Origin: Lentisphaeria bacterium
Lineage (GTDB): Bacteria; Verrucomicrobiota; Lentisphaeria; Victivallales; UBA1829
NCBI GenBank assembly: GCA_003526375.1
Contig: DPDG01000098.1
Coordinates: 1 to 30,755, forward strand
DNA: 30,755 bases
Direction: 5' to 3'
Shown here: positions 7,444 to 15,293 of the stretch, in pieces
How positions within the stretch are numbered: position 1 is the first letter of the stretch
Layout: each line of letters opens with the position of its first letter
Translations under genes and position numbers: made by a program
The notes under the pieces: generated by a model
What the model was told of the DNA's origin: nothing
The model's database searches: none
What the model saw: only the letters and a program-made list of their open reading frames with translations

Positions 7444-8493
7444 TTATTCGCCTTCCAGAGTGTCAAAGAACTCTTTGACGGGGAAAATCTTTGTGGTTGC
7501 TCCGATGTTGCAGCCGGTCATGTAAAGACCGTTTTCCGTATCGCCGCGCCATGTCGCAAGGAGGGCGCGCGCAATGCAGAAGAGCGATTTCGCCGGATTG
7601 CAGGAACGCAGACAGCGGTAGGGACAGGTGAATCTTTCCCGGTTGCCGCTGAGAACGCGCTGGACAAGCGGAGTGTTGAGCACACGGACCGGCAGTCCGA
7701 CAGGGCTTTTGATTACGACGACGTCTTCCGGTTTTGCATCGACGAAAACCTGTTTGCTTTCCCGCGCGATGCCCGCTTCCTCCGTCGTGATGAAATAGGT
7801 TCCGATCTGAACGCCGTCGAACCCCATTTTCAGGAACTTTTCAATATCCTCGCGACATGCGACCTCCTCGGCGGCGATGAAAGGAATATCAAGCCCGTAA
7901 CGGCCTGCGACTTCCTTGACTTCCACGAGCAGCTTGTCCATGGAACAGGTTTCAGGATGTTCAATCATATCGAGCGTGAAGCCGAGATGTCCGCCGCATT
8001 TCGGGCCTTCGATGATGACCGCATCCGGCTTGCGGCTGTATTTGCGGAGCCATGTTTTCACCACGACTTCAAATGCGCGCCCGCTGGAGATCACGGGGAT
8101 CAGAGCGACGTCGGCATCTCCGACGTATTCGGGAAGGGGCAGGGGGAGTCCGGCTCCGGAGATGATGTAGTCCACACCTTCCGCTACTGCGGTACGGACA
8201 ATTTCCTCATAATTGGAAAGGGCGACCATGACATTGACGCCGAGAGGCTTCCTGCCTTCCGCGAGCTCTCTTGCTTTGCGGATTTCGAGCGCAAAATTCT
8301 CGTTGCACTCCTCCACGAATCTGATCTTGCCGCGTTCGACATCGCCGATTCCGACACTGGCAATCGTTCCGTATCCGCCGTTTCTGATGACCGCCGATGC
8401 CAGTTCGGCCATTCCGATGCGTACGCCCATTCCCGCCTGAATCACGGGATATCTGCTTTCAAGATTTCTTATTTTCAGTGATGGAAGTTTCAT
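7444..8493 (-). CDS. Nitronate monooxygenase / FabK-like FMN oxidoreductase
   Basis: A 349-aa TIM-barrel flavoprotein of the NMO/2-nitropropane dioxygenase superfamily. It shows the N-terminal VIQAGMGVRIG, the CGGHLG motif (166-171, His169) and the phosphate-binding GVQIGT. It has a C-terminal extension with CPYRCLRSCN and a further Cys (C290, C294, C298, C306), as in anaerobe-type members of the family. At residues 209-210 the usual Gly-Gly of the FMN phosphate loop (AAGG) is Glu-Glu (AAEEV). The frame opens at 8538, but the family normally starts at MKLPSLKI, so 8493 is preferred; neither start has a good Shine-Dalgarno. Actual substrate (nitronate, enoyl-ACP or other) cannot be told from sequence. 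Confidence 0.82.
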   Translation of the reverse strand: MKLPSLKIRNLESRYPVIQAGMGVRIGMAELASAVIRNGGYGTIASVGIGDVERGKIRFVEECNENFALEIRKARELAEGRKPLGVNVMVALSNYEEIVRTAVAEGVDYIISGAGLPLPLPEYVGDADVALIPVISSGRAFEVVVKTWLRKYSRKPDAVIIEGPKCGGHLGFTLDMIEHPETCSMDKLLVEVKEVAGRYGLDIPFIAAEEVACREDIEKFLKMGFDGVQIGTYFITTEEAGIARESKQVFVDAKPEDVVVIKSPVGLPVRVLNTPLVQRVLSGNRERFTCPYRCLRSCNPAKSLFCIARALLATWRGDTENGLYMTGCNIGATTKIFPVKEFFDTLEGE

Positions 8494-8571
8494 ATCTGTA
8501 TTCAGTATTATTTTTTCCAGATCCCGTTCGCGGCCCATCCGCGGAAAAAATCTGAAAGTGTGAATTGATTA

Positions 8572-8599
8572 ACAATAGCATGATATCGTTTTTTTTCAA
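8572..8599 (-). promoter_or_regulatory. Possible promoter of the nitronate monooxygenase-like gene
   Basis: Minus strand TTGAAA (8599-8594), 16-nt spacer, TATTGT (8577-8572). Transcription would begin near 8565, upstream of both candidate start codons. Confidence 0.45.
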
Positions 8600-8645
8600 G
8601 CTGTAATGGGTGAAATGAAACCATAAATATTTTGCAGGATTTCAT

Positions 8646-8740
8646 TTTGTTCCGCCGGAAGCGGAACCGTCGGTGATTTCTTTTGTCGCGCCTGCTCTGT
8701 TTGATTTTTCACAAATGAATCGCCATGCTGTAACGCATGG
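8646..8740. other. Intergenic hairpins after the second lyase operon
   Basis: Between the promoter at 8572-8599 and the dehydrogenase stop at 8799 there are two perfect hairpins. They are GTTCCGC-cggaa-GCGGAAC (near 8648-8666) and GCCATGC-tgtaac-GCATGGC (8721-8740). Neither has a proper T-run on the minus strand, so they are 3' structures or weak terminators of the operon rather than clear intrinsic terminators. No gene is seen in 8600-8798. Confidence 0.45.
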
Positions 8741-8798
8741 CTTTATGGGAGCGCCCGGAGCAGAACTCTTGAGTCGAGAAGAATACTTATGTGTTTTC

Positions 8799-9872
8799 TT
8801 ATGTAACCTGAAGCATATGTTCCGTGACCGGGGAAGAAAACTCCTGCCCTTCCGCATCGCGGCGGCAGAGTTCAATGGTCCGGACCACCTCCAGTGTTTC
8901 TTCCGGCAGGACAAACGGCATGCCGTTTCCGGCGAAATAATCGCGGCAGTAATCATAATACAGCCCCGGATCCGCCGGTATGCAGGGGATATTTTCCTCT
9001 TTCCATTCGATCTGTTCCGACGGATAGCGGCGCCCTGCGGCGGCAAGGGTGTGATCCGCCCGGACAGGAGGGAGAGCATCCGGTTCGCAGTAGCGGATGT
9101 TCCATTGTCTGTTGGAATAAACCGCAGAGCCGCGGACGCCGCAAATCCGCCATTCGGGAAGCGGATACGCCGTCGCCTGATTGATGTCGAGCTCCAGCAG
9201 AATGCCGTGTTTTGTCGTAATCATGGCTTTTACGAGATCATCGGCATCGCCGCAGGTGATCACGCGCCGGAGTTCGCATTTGACGCGGGCAGCCGTATCA
9301 TGTGTCAGATAGAGCAACTGGTCAATATAATGCGAACCGTAGTTCAGGAGCATTCCGCCGCCGTTGCCGGAGAATGCCTGCCAGTCGTTTCGCCTTACAT
9401 AGTTGCTGATGTGCCGCTCGATCAGATAAAGTCTGCCGAGTCTGCCCGATTGCAGGATCGCGCGCGCCGTAAGTCCCTCGCTGTTGATGCGGTGAGGCTG
9501 ATACGCCATCAGTTTCCGTCCGAGCCGTTTCGCCTCTCCATACATTGCGGAGGCCTCTTTCGGATTGAGTCCGACAGGTTTGTCGCAGAACACATCGCTC
9601 CCGTAACGGAATGCGAGGAGCGCCTGTTCTTTGTGAAAAATCGTCGGGGAAGCAATTACGGTCAGGTCGGGATGAACCTCTCTGAGCATGGTTTCCAGGT
9701 CCGTAAAGACAGCCGCCGGATGAAAGGCGTGCTTCACCTCCTCAAGACGCTGCCTGTCCGGGTCCGCAACGGCGGCTAGCTCGAACCCCTCCCTCATACA
9801 GATTTGCGGCAGGTGAAATCCCCACGCAATCCGCCCCGCTCCGGCTACCGCGCAACGCAAAGTCTTTCTCAT
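8799..9872 (-). CDS. Gfo/Idh/MocA-family NAD(P)-dependent oxidoreductase
   Basis: A 357-aa cytoplasmic sugar dehydrogenase-type protein. The N-terminal Rossmann fold has AVAGAGRIAWG, followed by VIASPTIFHKEQA and the nucleotide/substrate motif CDKPVG (DKP where most members have EKP). The C-terminal alpha/beta domain has GGGMLLNYGSHYIDQLLYL, containing the conserved G-x-H-x2-D. The start is set by AAGGA eight nt upstream; only one base separates it from the lyase stop codon, so translation is likely coupled. It is the last gene of the minus-strand operon and probably oxidises, reduces or epimerises a sugar made by the lyase. That role is inferred from position. Confidence 0.88.
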   Translation of the reverse strand: MRKTLRCAVAGAGRIAWGFHLPQICMREGFELAAVADPDRQRLEEVKHAFHPAAVFTDLETMLREVHPDLTVIASPTIFHKEQALLAFRYGSDVFCDKPVGLNPKEASAMYGEAKRLGRKLMAYQPHRINSEGLTARAILQSGRLGRLYLIERHISNYVRRNDWQAFSGNGGGMLLNYGSHYIDQLLYLTHDTAARVKCELRRVITCGDADDLVKAMITTKHGILLELDINQATAYPLPEWRICGVRGSAVYSNRQWNIRYCEPDALPPVRADHTLAAAGRRYPSEQIEWKEENIPCIPADPGLYYDYCRDYFAGNGMPFVLPEETLEVVRTIELCRRDAEGQEFSSPVTEHMLQVT

Positions 9873-9873
9873 T

Positions 9874-12800
9874 TCAGAAATCCTTTTCCTGACAGGTGTG
9901 AATCTCAAACATGTCATTGGGGTTCAGGCGAATCACTTCTGAAGAATCGAGGTGCAGAACCACTTCTCCGGATTCTTTTTCCGCCTTTGACAGACGGTAG
10001 AGCCCGTCATAGTGATCTGCTGCGTGCAGATAGTTGTCGGCGATTTCAGCAGGAGTGTCACGCAGATTTGTAAACAGCCTGTGCCCTTTGATTGTTTTTA
10101 TTCTGCCTGTCACCGGCGGCGTTCCTTTCAGGACAGAATTGCCGAAGCGCAGTTCGCCGTTCCCTTCGCTCCAGAGATATTTCACTTTTCCCTGCGGATC
10201 AAGACGGACGATACCGGACCGGTTCGTCATGGTAAATTCCGGGTAATCCGGCAGGAACACTTTTCCGCCGCCCGGTTCCGCGAACAGAAATAAATCCGTG
10301 CCGGAATCTGTCGTGACTTTAGCGGCGCTTGCTTTGTGTCCGGAAGTTTTCAGCAGAACGGCATTTCTGATTTCCGGTTTTCCGCGTGAATTCTCAATTA
10401 TGGAAACGAAGGTGTTGTCCGGTCCGCGTTTTTGGGCAAACAACAGGTTGAGCTCGACTTTTTTATAAGGGGACGACTGATCCCGCAGTCCGGGAGCGCC
10501 GGCAAGGAAAAATGTTACTGGGGTATCCGTAAGAAAATGAAGTGCGGTTGTCAGGACGGAGTCATATTGCCAGATGAAAGTCTGTGTCCCGGCACTGTTT
10601 TCGCCTTTCCTTAAATGATTCAGCCACTCGCTGCCGAGCCGGCCGGTGCCGATTTCCTCTTTTGACGCTTGTGTAACATGCAGGGAGTCCGGCGCTTTGA
10701 AAGCTTTTCCGTCCGCATGGAACGTCCAAAGGTGTGTGCTGCCGCCTTTGACACGGAAGAAATCAACCAGATACTGCCGTTTCCCGGAGAGAGGGACAGC
10801 AAACATCATGCGGGAATATTCTTTCGTGACTCCGGGATAGCAGTCCGGTGCATTGAAGCGCATGGCGGGGATACGGGACTTTCCCGCAAAAAGTTCAGGC
10901 CGTGCAATGCGCCTGTCATCCTGGGGCTTTTTGTCCACGACTACCAGATTGTGCGCAAGCGGCGAGGTGAGCCATAACCGGTCAGGATGCCACCAGGAGA
11001 GATAGCCGAGATCGCTGATGACTTCCTGTCCGTTGTCGCAGTAAAGATAACTCAGCATGGAATTATGTCCGTGCGAGGCGTATTTGCCATAGGTCAACAC
11101 CAGCGCACTTGTTTCCGCATTCCCCGGAATGCGCAGGAATGCCCAGCCTCCGCCCGGAAAAACAGTGCTTTTCCTGAGTGAAGACGGCACATTCGGAGAG
11201 GATTCCGCCGGGGATTTGGGATCACGCAGGAAGAGAGAGTATTTCAGATCCCACGAAGATGAGTAGTTCCTGCTGAACCACAGGAGCAGTTCGCGCATTT
11301 CCGCTGTCGGATAAAGCTTTGATGCGAGTTCCAGCAGGCGGAGCGGCTGCCTCGTCATACGCTGGGAATCATTGATTGCGGGGAGATATCCCGTGGGAAG
11401 CGTCGCTTTTGCCATGCCGGACAGGATAACGGGCAGAGACGGAATTAATTTCTGCAGGTCAAGGTTGTCATAACGGTCCGGCGCCCCGCAGGTATGCGGG
11501 TCTGAATACCCCTGGAGGAGACTGACCAGAGGATACAGGGGAACAGTCGCCATATTATGGTATGCCGCACTGTTCTCATAGAAAATTCCATCTCTGTGAT
11601 AATATTTCTGAAGAAACGCAGGAAACCCCTCAGTCCCTTTCAGTACCCAGTCCATGAGTTCATGATCGCCGAGCATTGCAGCACAATACGCCGCTGCAGT
11701 CATGTGAGCCGGGACTGCGTTCCGGCACCAGTCGGCGGTTGGCGGGTATGCCATGATCATGTGCTTATATTCCCGGCAGATTCCATTCTCTATCTTGAGC
11801 TTGTCCGCATCGGAATAGACTCCGCTGTTGCAGGTCAGGGAATAAGCTTCCAGAAGTTGAGGGAGAATCGTGCTGTCGTGATATTTCCAGGCACAGAGTT
11901 TTCCCGCCATTTTATGCTTTTCCGGTGAATCGTAGGCGGTTGCGCGGAATTTATAGACATACTCCGGATACACTTCCGCAAAACGGACAAGGACGTCCCG
12001 CGTTTTTTGCGCGTATGCTTTTTCTCCGGTGAGCGCATAGACGGCGGCAGCGGAGTAAATATTCGGCAGTTGCCGGATTTTCAAATAATTGACTGCTCCT
12101 GAAATATGATATTTCGGACCATAGTTTTCACCCTGTGCGATCTGGTCTTTTCCATGGTGGTAACGAATTGTCTTCAGATTTCCCCTTGGCGTTTTGATTG
12201 TATAAGTGCGGTCTTCCGGGTATTTCTCATTCGGAAAGACCATCTTGCATTTGGTGCATTGCATTGTTTTACCGTCGGGGGAAAGAGATTCTTTCCTCCA
12301 TGCAAATTCCGGCTGGGTCCCGCAATTCGGGCAAAGACATTTGAACCATGCGTCCTCCGCCGGAATCCATTGGGTGATTTCCCCGGGAGTGCGTTTCATC
12401 CAGAGTTCCGCGTATTTGCGCAGTCCGGCAAGTTCTTCCCTTGCCCATTGGTGAAGCCTGATGTTTTCCCGCGCCCGGTTGATGTCCGCCTGTTTGATCG
12501 ACCCCGCCGGATGCACGACCTTCGCCGGTTCCGAGGCATACGGCGCGATGGCGGGACGCGGCTGCGGCGCATCGCTGATCGTGAAATTGCCGAACACCGC
12601 ACTGATATTCACATCCGGAGTGACGGAGCCGAGCCAGAATCTGATTGTATCAACCCGGTCTGCCGCCTTGCCGTTTACTTTTGCTTTTTCCCATGCCAGG
12701 ATTTTGTTCTGTCCCGGGAAGAGTGCCGGTGCAATGGCGCCGGTGCCGTCGAAGACTTTTCCCCATTTCATGAAACTCCAGCAGGGTGTTTTTTCTCCTG

Positions 12801-13080
12801 CGTTGTAGAAACGCACAGCCAGCGCGATGATCTCTCCCGGAGTGGATGTGGTTATTTTGAGTCTGACTTGCTTGTCGGTCAGATTCAACGGCTTGTCCAG
12901 ATGAATGGTACCGATGAAATAATTTGTATTTTTCTGCTGTTTCGTCCTGCCGGAGAGTTCCAGCGCCGTTGTGTCGTTCTGCCTGATCTGCCTGAAGCCG
13001 GCTCCTGATATATCCTGATACCAGTCCTGAGAGAATGCCGTAAATGACATGGCTGCGGCCAGAAAAAATAGCGTTTTCAT
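9874..13080 (-). CDS. Large secreted heparinase II/III-like lyase with zinc-ribbon-like Cys cluster
   Basis: A 1068-aa protein with a signal peptide (MKTLFFLAAAMSFTAFS). Residues about 18-170 look like a beta-sandwich carbohydrate-binding module. Residues 245-280 carry a Cys cluster: C248, C250, C253 and C275, C278, in the spacing of a small zinc ribbon. Residues about 325-620 are a helical toroid (NSAAYHNMATVPLYPLVSLL, TADWCRNAVPAHMTAAAYC). From about 640 the heparinase II/III C-terminal domain follows, with HGHN at 670-673 and EVISDLGYLSWWHP. The start is ATG 13080 with AGGGA just upstream; an earlier ATG at 13098 has no ribosome site. It lies between the pseudopilin and the Gfo/Idh gene in one operon. 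Uronic polysaccharide lyase activity is likely; substrate unknown. Confidence 0.87.
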   Translation of the reverse strand: MKTLFFLAAAMSFTAFSQDWYQDISGAGFRQIRQNDTTALELSGRTKQQKNTNYFIGTIHLDKPLNLTDKQVRLKITTSTPGEIIALAVRFYNAGEKTPCWSFMKWGKVFDGTGAIAPALFPGQNKILAWEKAKVNGKAADRVDTIRFWLGSVTPDVNISAVFGNFTISDAPQPRPAIAPYASEPAKVVHPAGSIKQADINRARENIRLHQWAREELAGLRKYAELWMKRTPGEITQWIPAEDAWFKCLCPNCGTQPEFAWRKESLSPDGKTMQCTKCKMVFPNEKYPEDRTYTIKTPRGNLKTIRYHHGKDQIAQGENYGPKYHISGAVNYLKIRQLPNIYSAAAVYALTGEKAYAQKTRDVLVRFAEVYPEYVYKFRATAYDSPEKHKMAGKLCAWKYHDSTILPQLLEAYSLTCNSGVYSDADKLKIENGICREYKHMIMAYPPTADWCRNAVPAHMTAAAYCAAMLGDHELMDWVLKGTEGFPAFLQKYYHRDGIFYENSAAYHNMATVPLYPLVSLLQGYSDPHTCGAPDRYDNLDLQKLIPSLPVILSGMAKATLPTGYLPAINDSQRMTRQPLRLLELASKLYPTAEMRELLLWFSRNYSSSWDLKYSLFLRDPKSPAESSPNVPSSLRKSTVFPGGGWAFLRIPGNAETSALVLTYGKYASHGHNSMLSYLYCDNGQEVISDLGYLSWWHPDRLWLTSPLAHNLVVVDKKPQDDRRIARPELFAGKSRIPAMRFNAPDCYPGVTKEYSRMMFAVPLSGKRQYLVDFFRVKGGSTHLWTFHADGKAFKAPDSLHVTQASKEEIGTGRLGSEWLNHLRKGENSAGTQTFIWQYDSVLTTALHFLTDTPVTFFLAGAPGLRDQSSPYKKVELNLLFAQKRGPDNTFVSIIENSRGKPEIRNAVLLKTSGHKASAAKVTTDSGTDLFLFAEPGGGKVFLPDYPEFTMTNRSGIVRLDPQGKVKYLWSEGNGELRFGNSVLKGTPPVTGRIKTIKGHRLFTNLRDTPAEIADNYLHAADHYDGLYRLSKAEKESGEVVLHLDSSEVIRLNPNDMFEIHTCQEKDF

Positions 13081-13116
13081 TTTTCCCTGATCTTTCATTG
13101 ATAGATGGTTGAGATT

Positions 13117-13872
13117 TTATTGCTGTCCGTTCCAGAACAGTTTTCCTTCATTTGTCGTGACCCTGATTTCCGGAGATACCCTGCGGGATGCTGCATGACC
13201 GTCTCCATAAAGGATATTGACCTGTTTCTGATGGCGCCACGGGACAAATTCCGACGGATCGGAGCCTGGAGCGTTGTTCGGATAAGCAGGGTTATCCCCC
13301 CATAAATTTGATGTGATGTTCAGCCTGCCGTCACCGAAGAAAAATACGGCGGACGGTTGTTTGATCTGCCCTGTTTTTGTCGGCGGATTATTTTCTGTGG
13401 AACTCTTGTAGCCTAAAATCCTTTGTGTCGGTGAAGTGGAGATGACCCCGCTGTAGTTGTAACCATAACTGGACATCAGTGTGTAATATACATGTTTATA
13501 TTTTGCCGCCGGGCATTGATACAGCTTGACATTGACAGGTTTTGTGCTGCTGTACCCGTCAAGTTTCAGCGGACGGTTGAAAATATACGGATATAATATA
13601 TGATTGAAAGTGGAGGCTGAGGATGAACTATTATATCCATAGCAGAGGTATTCATTGCTTTCCGACGTATATGAGGCGAGTCCGAGAGCATATTGTTTCA
13701 GGTTGCTCCTGCAGGCTGTGGTAAATGCCATTTGCCGTGCCTGGTTCAATGCGGGCATCAGCATTCCGGCAAGAATCGCGATGATCGCTATTACGATCAA
13801 GAGTTCTATCAGAGTGAAACATTCCGTCTGTTTCCTGCCGCCGCTGGTTGGGGTGTGATGTTCGATTTTCAT
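13117..13872 (-). CDS. Type II secretion-like pseudopilin (DUF1559-like)
   Basis: A 251-aa prepilin-like protein. A 18-residue basic/polar leader ends in QTEC, followed by FTLIELLIVIAIIAILAGML and PALNQARQMAFTTACRSNLK, the usual N-terminal helix and the SNLKQ segment. The C-terminal part has the FGDGR and NILYGDGHAA motifs of DUF1559-type pseudopilins. The residue before the processing site is Cys instead of Gly. ATG overlaps the regulator stop by 4 nt (ATGA), with GGAGA upstream. The lyase starts 36 bp downstream. It is expected to be membrane-anchored and processed by a prepilin peptidase encoded elsewhere. Confidence 0.9.
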   Translation of the reverse strand: MKIEHHTPTSGGRKQTECFTLIELLIVIAIIAILAGMLMPALNQARQMAFTTACRSNLKQYALGLASYTSESNEYLCYGYNSSSSASTFNHILYPYIFNRPLKLDGYSSTKPVNVKLYQCPAAKYKHVYYTLMSSYGYNYSGVISTSPTQRILGYKSSTENNPPTKTGQIKQPSAVFFFGDGRLNITSNLWGDNPAYPNNAPGSDPSEFVPWRHQKQVNILYGDGHAASRRVSPEIRVTTNEGKLFWNGQQ

Positions 13873-14879
13873 TTTTCTTCTCCATTTTTATGATAAAGGT
13901 ATAATTTAGGCGCGAGATAGATTCTGCGGGCATTGCTGCCGCAGGATTTCAGGCGGCGCAGGCACTCCTCCGCCGCGGCTTCGCCTGCTGCCGGCCAGTC
14001 GATGGCGATGGTGTTGGCGGGCTGGAAGTCGGGAGCGATCAGGCTTTTGCCGTCGATGCTCAGTACCGCCGGGTTTTCCGCGAGATATTTCTTGTGTTTC
14101 CGGAAATACTCCTGCGCGTAGGCCTCATGATGTGTGCCGCTGACAAACAGATAACCGCAGTCTGCGGCAAGACTGCATTCGGAAAAGGCCTGAGAATCAA
14201 TGACTTCATGGTCCTTTCCCCATTCCTGCCGGAAGAGTCCGGCACGGAACTGATGCACCGGCGTGTCGGCGGAAATGATTTTGACATGACGGATGCCGAG
14301 GCTGCGGAAATGCTCTGCCGCGATGACTGCCGCATCGAACGGGTCCAGAGTAACGGTGGAAAACTGCCCGTTCAGCGAATTGTGCATCTCAAGCCCTATG
14401 CACGGCAGATGTTTCGGCAGATAACTCAGGTCATAAGTGTCGTAACAGCCGAGAAAGACCAGCGCATCGCGGTTCTGAAAGACGGATTCATCGTAATTCT
14501 GCTTCAATTGTCCGTAGGAATGAAAGGAAAGGTGGAGCTGCCAGCCGTATTCCGCCGCCATGCACTGGAATCCCTGCATGGCGTAGGAGCAGTAACTGGA
14601 CCGGAAATTCTTTTCGAAAAGAACGACGGAAATATGATAAGAGGCGTTGTGCAATTTCCTGCGGGGTTTGACATAGGTGCCGGAACCGTGGCGGAATTCA
14701 AGGATATCCCGCTCGCAGAGCTCCTGCAAACTTCTGCGTGCGGTGCTGAGCGTCAGATGAAACTGATCCGCAAGTCTGCGCAGGGGCGGCAGGCGTTCCC
14801 CCTCGGCGAAATTGCCTCCGGCAATCATGGCTTCGATGTATCCCGTCAGTTTTGATGTCAGTAATCTGTTGTCGGACAT
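13869..14879 (-). CDS. GntR-type regulator with LacI-like sugar-binding domain
   Basis: A 336-aa regulator with the same domain plan as the one at 1458. Residues about 5-72 form a GntR winged helix (LTGYIEAMIAGGNFAEGERL, RRLADQFHLTLSTARRSLQE, FRHGSGTYVKP). Residues about 80-330 form a LacI/PBP1-type effector domain (ISVVLFEKNF, ALVFLGCYDTYD, AAVIAAEHFRSLGIRHVKII, FVSGTHHEAY). Translation starts at 14879; the frame stays open to 14960, but the promoter occupies that stretch. It leads the minus-strand operon and is divergent to the large glycoside hydrolase at 15294, so it may control both. The effector is not known. Confidence 0.88.
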   Translation of the reverse strand: MSDNRLLTSKLTGYIEAMIAGGNFAEGERLPPLRRLADQFHLTLSTARRSLQELCERDILEFRHGSGTYVKPRRKLHNASYHISVVLFEKNFRSSYCSYAMQGFQCMAAEYGWQLHLSFHSYGQLKQNYDESVFQNRDALVFLGCYDTYDLSYLPKHLPCIGLEMHNSLNGQFSTVTLDPFDAAVIAAEHFRSLGIRHVKIISADTPVHQFRAGLFRQEWGKDHEVIDSQAFSECSLAADCGYLFVSGTHHEAYAQEYFRKHKKYLAENPAVLSIDGKSLIAPDFQPANTIAIDWPAAGEAAAEECLRRLKSCGSNARRIYLAPKLYLYHKNGEEK

Positions 14880-14931
14880 ACCTGCTTGCTCTTCAAAGTG
14901 ATTTAAATTGTTTCCTCTTTTATTCTTTTTA

Positions 14932-14960
14932 ATTATAACGGAAAACGGTGGCATTGTCAA
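14932..14960 (-). promoter_or_regulatory. Consensus sigma70 promoter of the second lyase operon
   Basis: On the minus strand, TTGACA (14960-14955), a 17-nt spacer and TATAAT (14937-14932), matching the consensus at all 12 positions. Transcription would start near 14925 and leave a leader of about 45 nt. Confidence 0.9.
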
Positions 14961-15293
14961 TAGTATATCATAAAAAAGTAGAAAATAACTGTTTCAAAGT
15001 GTTTTATACAAAACGGCGGAGGCTGTCCGCATCATTCTCCGGAATGCGGGAGGCAGCAGGGGGGATTGCCGTTCCGCGCCGGAGGAAAAGATGCCATGCA
15101 GCCTCCGCCGTTCTGTTTGACCGCGGAAAAGCAGGAAGGTTCCAGCCTGTCTTTCCGTGTGGCTGTCTGTTCTCTGCGGATGGCAGGAGGAATATGAGAA
15201 AATGTTCATTTTCACCGGTGCCGCACTTGCATAAAGGAAGTTCGGCGGTATTTGTAAAGGTGCAGAATTTTTAACCAGCAAAGGTGAGAGAAA
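14961..15293 (+). other. Divergent intergenic region, no gene seen
   Basis: This 333-bp stretch separates the minus-strand promoter from the glycoside hydrolase start. The only clear element is the ribosome site AAGGTGAG (15281-15288). A possible weak promoter is TTGCAT near 15228 with TATTTG 16 nt downstream, which is not convincing. Short open frames here have no coding character. Confidence 0.5.
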
